From: Atherinomorus stipes
Lineage: Eukaryota; Chordata; Actinopteri; Atheriniformes; Atherinidae
Assembly (NCBI GenBank): GCA_023101725.1
Contig: JALJCO010003975.1
Span: forward strand, 124,001-188,000
DNA: 64,000 nucleotides
Reading direction: 5' to 3'
Positions within the stretch are counted from its first letter, which is position 1. Each line of letters opens with the position of its first letter. This document shows positions 59,481 through 64,000 of this stretch, piece by piece. Position numbers and translations under genes: made by a program. A model generated the notes under the pieces. The model saw only the letters and a list, made by a program, of their open reading frames with translations. It did not search any database and had not been told where the DNA came from.

Positions 59481-60334
59481 TGTAGAAATCATTTAAAGAT
59501 ACAAACACCTTGCAGAGTTCTTCCAACTCTCAGATGCAGTTTTGAAGACGTTAGCAGACTTAATTTGCTGTGGGTCAATAATTAATTTGACCATTGCATG
59601 TTGCCACATGCTGTCCAGTAAGCAGCTGACTAATGTGGCGGTCGCGAGAGGGAAGACTGAACAAGGGCTGAACTGTGGATGCACTCTATCTTAGCTCAGG
59701 AAGTGGAAGAAGAATGTGGTGTGTGTGTGTGTGTGTGCTAAGACTGCTGAAATACTTTTGTGTGTTTGTTTCTATGCTTGGTTGCATGCGGGTGTTGCGG
59801 AGCCACGTGTGCAAGCATGAGTAAGCATACAGGTAGGCTCATCCATCCCCATCAGTGTGGGTACATTTCTATGCATGGGTGGTGTGTATTTATTATTTAT
59901 ATGCGTGTTATTAAATTGTCAGAAGCTGTTATACATGTGCCTGCTGGCCTTTGTAATAAATCTGTGGTGGATTTGCACACATTTAGTTTGTCTTTATCCC
60001 CAGCATGCCTCTGCAGTCAGGCCTCATAACATCACAGGATGGATAGAATGATGGAGAATTTCTATGAAGCAAGTCGTGCATTTCGTATGCAAGTGTGCAC
60101 AGTCATCAAATTTGTGAATATTCCTTCCTCATTTCTACAAAAGATGAAATGGGTGTTACACATGGCATTTCAGATTAATAATGAATGACATAAATGACCA
60201 CATGTACTTTCTCTGATCTGACTAAATGGTGTTATTTCTCTGATCACCAATGCTAAGCCGGAGGGCGTTTGGATCAGGGTAGGATCTGCCAATATCAATC
60301 ACTGAATAAATGGCCTATTTAAGGGATGTCCTGC

Positions 60335-60515
60335 AGGTTTCGGTGGTTCCCCGCTCCATCACACCTGATTCAATTAAATGGGTCTTGACAACAGCTTGTT
60401 AAGTTCTGCACAAGCCCGTTAGTGAGTCATTAATGTGAGTCAGGTGTGTTGGACCAAGAAACATCTAAACCTTGCAAGACTGAAATCCTGGAGGACTGAT
60501 TTATAGTCCACTAGA
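60335..60515. repeat. GGTTCCCC...GGTGTGTTGG-type repeat
   Basis: TGGTTCCCCGCTCCATCACA, then CAGGTGTGTTGGACCAAG; related in layout to the foldback MITE at 19792-19906. Confidence 0.55.
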
Positions 60516-61153
60516 TCTACTGTAAATTTATCATCGTATGTCTTCTGCAACGGTGATGGAAAAAAAATTAAGATATTTTTAAAATTTTCTCATAATACCT
60601 TAACATTTTTGATTTCCATCTCAAATTACTGAAAATGAACAAAAAGTTTGAAAGCATTTTGCTCCATCCTCAGCCGTCTTCCCCATGCACCACCACTGAC
60701 ATGGATAAAGGATTGTGGGCGCTTTGAGAGCACCAAGGATACTGTGAAGCATCCTTGAAATTTGACAGAGAATAAGACCAAGTCCTTCAAAGAATACTTG
60801 AGATCGGAGCAGTACTTCAGCAGGATTTTATGTCATGGTATCCTAGAAACGCAGACCTTAACAATCCTCCCTTGACTTTAAGAAACACCACACATGCCTA
60901 CAATAATGTTGACATGATCTACATGCCCAAAGTTGCCCATTTGTTATTACTACAAGTAGTGATGCACGACAACAAAAAATTCCACCGATAATTTTCTGCT
61001 TCCCATGGCAGATACAGATATTGATAACCGATACAGTAAGTTGAATTTTTAAAATTTAATACACTCTTTTTATAATATGCAGTTTTTGCTATGGATGCAG
61101 CATGCTATTTTATATGATACTTAAGTAGCTCTGCCTAATCTAGAGTAGGAAAC

Positions 61154-61726
61154 TAAGGATCGGCGATACCAAATTTTTTCCTGTTGATATGATACCAGTA
61201 GTTTATGGTACTTTTTCATCCATACCAATACTTTTTGTCCCTTAAAAGAAAATCACATGATTGTACAGTTTGCATTCATTTCTTGAATGCAAGGGCAATA
61301 TTAGATATAAGTTAAAGTTGAGAACAGAAGTACTGGAAAAATGCTTTTAAAACAATCATAAATTATATTGATGAGTAAATTAAACAAAAATAAGATTAAA
61401 AACTGCTTTAAATGATCAAATGACTTAAGTACAGTTTAGGATTATTTAAATCTATTCAGGGGAAAATGTTCAAATATAAATGTTATAGTAATCTAAATTT
61501 ACCAAAACATAATGTGCAATAACCTGCATTAAAGTACAGAAAAATACCAAAACGTCATCATCATGACATCTGATAGGCTACCACCATCATTTGACACAGA
61601 AGCTAACAAATTGCATGTTTTGTATCTGTACAGTGGTATCACAATACCCCCAAAAGTATCGATTCTGATATTTTGTCTGGCTAGTATCAAAGTATCAACT
61701 CCAGGGTATCGAGATGCCCATCCCTG
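61154..61726. mobile_element. hAT-like MITE, TAGGGATGGGCGATAC family, copy 2
   Basis: The ends are TAAGGATCGGCGATACC and GAGATGCCCATCCCTG. The flanks TAGGAAAC (61146-61153) and TAGCAAAC (61727-61734) match at 7 of 8. The interior follows copy 1 (12362-12991) closely. Confidence 0.9.
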
Positions 61727-61833
61727 TAGCAAACAAAAAGTTTGGGCTATTAAAATATTTTCATTTTTCAAGTAATCACACAAAAATATGGTCATATTGT
61801 TCCCATGCCCCAAGGATTTAAAAAAAAAAAAAA

Positions 61834-61836
<3 letters not shown>

Positions 61837-61870
<34 letters not shown>
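61837..61870. repeat. (AG)n microsatellite
   Basis: A short purine dinucleotide run next to a poly-A stretch. Confidence 0.95.
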
Positions 61871-61874
<4 letters not shown>

Positions 61875-62911
61875 CAACTACAAAAATACAACTTTCTGCG
61901 TGTTTACGACAGACACTGCATTGGTTAATTTTACTGACAACTGTTTCATTTACAATTTGATATTTCTGTATTTCCTCATTTCAGGGAGCCTTTTAAGATC
62001 TGGTGAGGAACAACAGATGAAAACTAGCCTTATGGCTAAATCTGGCATATTTAGAAGTTTTTCTTTTGTTTTTTATATGCTATGGCCCTATCAAATAAAA
62101 CAATAAAATCTGAAAAATTGGCTGATATCAATATTCAGTTTAAAGCCAAAATCGTACAATACCGATATCAGGCCGATAATATTGTGCATCCCTAACTACA
62201 GGTGTTAAACCAATCCGCACACCTTCCTCCTGTACATTATTGCCACATTGTTAAATAATGCAGATTTTTCCACACACAAGACACCTTCATGCTTATAGCT
62301 TCAAGATGCTCCATGATCAACTGTGGATGTTAGGTGACTGCAGAGTTTCAGATCCAGATTTGTGTAACCTAACCCAGCCATGAAACACCAGAACTTTACT
62401 CAAGATCTATATGCATCTTCTTTTGAGAATGATTATCAGCTGATAACAGTTGATGGGCATTTGATTGTGGCACCTTTAGTTAAAACAGGTTATTTTAGAG
62501 GCATAAATGGGCTCTGCCTTCATTTATTGGGCACATTATCACTGGCCCCCTTACTAGTACTGGTTGGACTCATTTTACCATCAGAACTGTCTTAATTCCT
62601 GGTGTGATAGAGTCAACAAGGTGTTGGAAACATTCCTCAGAGATTTTGCTCCATATTGACATGACAGCATCAGGCATCCATGATGAAAATCTCCCGTTCC
62701 ACCACATCCCAAAGCTGCTCTGTTGGACTGAGATCTGGAGGTTATTGGAGTACAGTGAACTCATTGTCATGTTTAGGAAAGCAGGTGGAGATGATGTGAG
62801 CTTTGTGACATGGTGCATTATCCTGCTGGAAGTAGCATCAGAAGATGCTCCACTGTGGTCATAAAGGGATGGACATGGTCAGCATGACATGTTGGTGCTA
62901 TGGGACCCTAA

Positions 62912-63365
62912 AGCCCTGTTTCCACCCGCGGGTCGGGCCAGGCTGGATGGGTTTTGGTACAGATATTTTGATTTCACATTGCGTCCCCCATCAAACTGTC
63001 CCCTTATCCTGGAGACGGAGTATTAACCGGATAGCGTGGCTACGTGATCGCGTGACATCATCGCCATGCAGTGCCTTTTAACCAAAGCACTGCACCACAC
63101 GTGACAGAAACAAAGGAGTCCCCCCTGCTTTGTTTTTACGCCGGGTCACGCGGGAAGTAACAGATTTTTCAATGAATCAACGGATTGCTGTGTATTAGCT
63201 CCACCTCTTTGGTCTGGATCGGTTAGATCAGTACCCCTACCGAAGGGTACCAAAAACGTAGGCCGGGTTGGATATAAGGGTACCCGCCCCAAGTTTTATC
63301 TGTGGAGACGCAAAAAAAACGTGGACCGATCCGGCCCGACCCAGACCCGGTGGTGGAAACGGGGC
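62912..63365. mobile_element. Harbinger-like MITE nested in the dispersed repeat
   Basis: AGCCCTGTTTCCACC and GGTGGAAACGGGGC are inverted ends. TAA is found on both sides (62909-62911 and 63366-63368), matching the 3-bp target duplication of PIF/Harbinger elements. No ORF. Confidence 0.8.
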
Positions 63366-63698
63366 TAAAGTGTGCCAAGTAAATTATTTGCCACCCCATT
63401 ACACAACCAACCACAGCCTGAACTGTTGCAAGGCAGGATGGATCCATGCTTTCATGTTTCCACCAAATTCTGAGCCTAGCATATGAATATGGAGCTGAAA
63501 TGGAGACTCATCAGACCAGCAACGTTTCTCCATCTTCTATTGTCCAGTTTTGGTGAGTCTCTGTGAATTGTAGCCTCAGTTTCCTGTTCTTAGCTGACAG
63601 GAGTGGCGCCCGGTGTGGTCTTCTGCTGCTGTAGTCCATCTGAATCAAGGTTAGTCATGGTGTGTGTTCAGAGATGCTGTTCCGCATATGCTGGTTGT

Positions 63699-63847
63699 AG
63701 AGGTGGACAATCCAGGTGCCATGAAGTAAAAATCCTGCCTGTACATTTAGAAGAGCCGTTTACTGATGGGCTCATCTACATGGCCATCACAGCTGGTTTA
63801 CTGCTTCAGACAGGATTTTTACTTTCTGGACCAGGGATGTCCACCTC
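63699..63847. mobile_element. Foldback MITE nested in the dispersed repeat
   Basis: AGAGGTGGACAATCCAGG and the later GTAAAAATCCTGCCTG are mirrored by CAGACAGGATTTTTAC and GGGATGTCCACCTCT. The host repeat continues on both sides. Confidence 0.85.
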
Positions 63848-64000
63848 TGATTGGTTAGAACCAGTGTTTATTTGACGTCCTATTGTCTGTCTTTCATCTC
63901 CAGTCTGCCCATTCTCCTCTGACATTGAGACATACTGGTTCACACAACTGCTCACTGGATATTTCCTCCTCTTCAGTCCATTCTGTGTAAACCCTAGAGA

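Larger units (their letters stand above)
60957..62194. mobile_element. hAT-like element with nested MITE
   Basis: The ends TAGTGATGCACGAC and AATATTGTGCATCCCTA are inverted. The flanks ACTACAAG (60949-60956) and ACTACAGG (62195-62202) match at 7 of 8. It holds the complete MITE at 61154-61726 and an AG microsatellite. Confidence 0.9.
62600..64000 (-). repeat. Abundant fish dispersed repeat, split twice, runs off the window
   Basis: ACATGGTGCATTATCCTGCT, AAGGCAGGATGGATCCATGC, CTGACAGGAGTGGCGCCCGG and TGTGTAAACCCTAGAGA occur in the order I know from a very common fish repeat; its class is not certain to me, and the minus orientation is by convention. It is interrupted by 62912-63365 and 63699-63847. 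The several short ORFs across it are not genes. Confidence 0.8.

Overview
This is vertebrate nuclear DNA, almost certainly from a teleost fish. It is AT-rich, its genes have introns with GT-AG splice sites, and most of it is interspersed repeats of types common in fish: Tc1/mariner-derived and hAT-like miniature elements, a Rex3-type LINE, a tRNA-headed SINE and long foldback repeats. I see no bacterial, phage, CRISPR or viral features. The species cannot be named from the sequence alone.

Three protein-coding genes can be supported. (1) An intact single-exon ORF on the minus strand (1180-1923) is the fish homologue of C11orf68 (UPF0696 family). (2) Divergent from it on the plus strand is DRAP1 (NC2-alpha), whose complete coding sequence can be assembled from seven exons between 3519 and 14578 (233 residues). 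A 3' UTR and a poly(A) signal follow near 15.75 kb. (3) At 32771-33527 lies the first coding exon of MAP3K11 (MLK3). It encodes an SH3 domain and the N-lobe of the kinase domain up to the HRDLKSNN catalytic loop, and ends in a canonical donor. No later exon was recognised, so intron 1 appears to run past the window end (more than 30 kb). All three genes belong to one neighbourhood on human 11q13.1, so this is a conserved but compacted syntenic block.

Layout: 0-1.2 kb, foldback repeat and the 3' flank of C11orf68; 1.2-3.5 kb, C11orf68 and the divergent promoter region; 3.5-15.8 kb, DRAP1, with intron 6 (6.2 kb) almost filled by stacked transposons; 15.8-24.9 kb, repeats with two long foldback elements, a Rex3 fragment and three partial copies of the DRAP1 3' end; 24.9-31.6 kb, mostly unrecognised sequence with a large foldback and a suspect poly-G tract; 31.6-33.5 kb, the MAP3K11 5' region and exon; 33.5-64 kb, MAP3K11 intron 1, a graveyard of nested elements and microsatellites.

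No new biological system was found. The most unusual structures are clear cases of elements inserted inside elements (several with readable 8-bp target duplications), eight copies of one Tc1-like miniature family of which three are split by later insertions, an internally repeated hAT-like element, a perfect 23-bp inverted repeat with a 2-nt spacer, and the local duplication of the DRAP1 terminal exon sequence. Element boundaries were read by eye and are good to a few bases only where terminal repeats are described.
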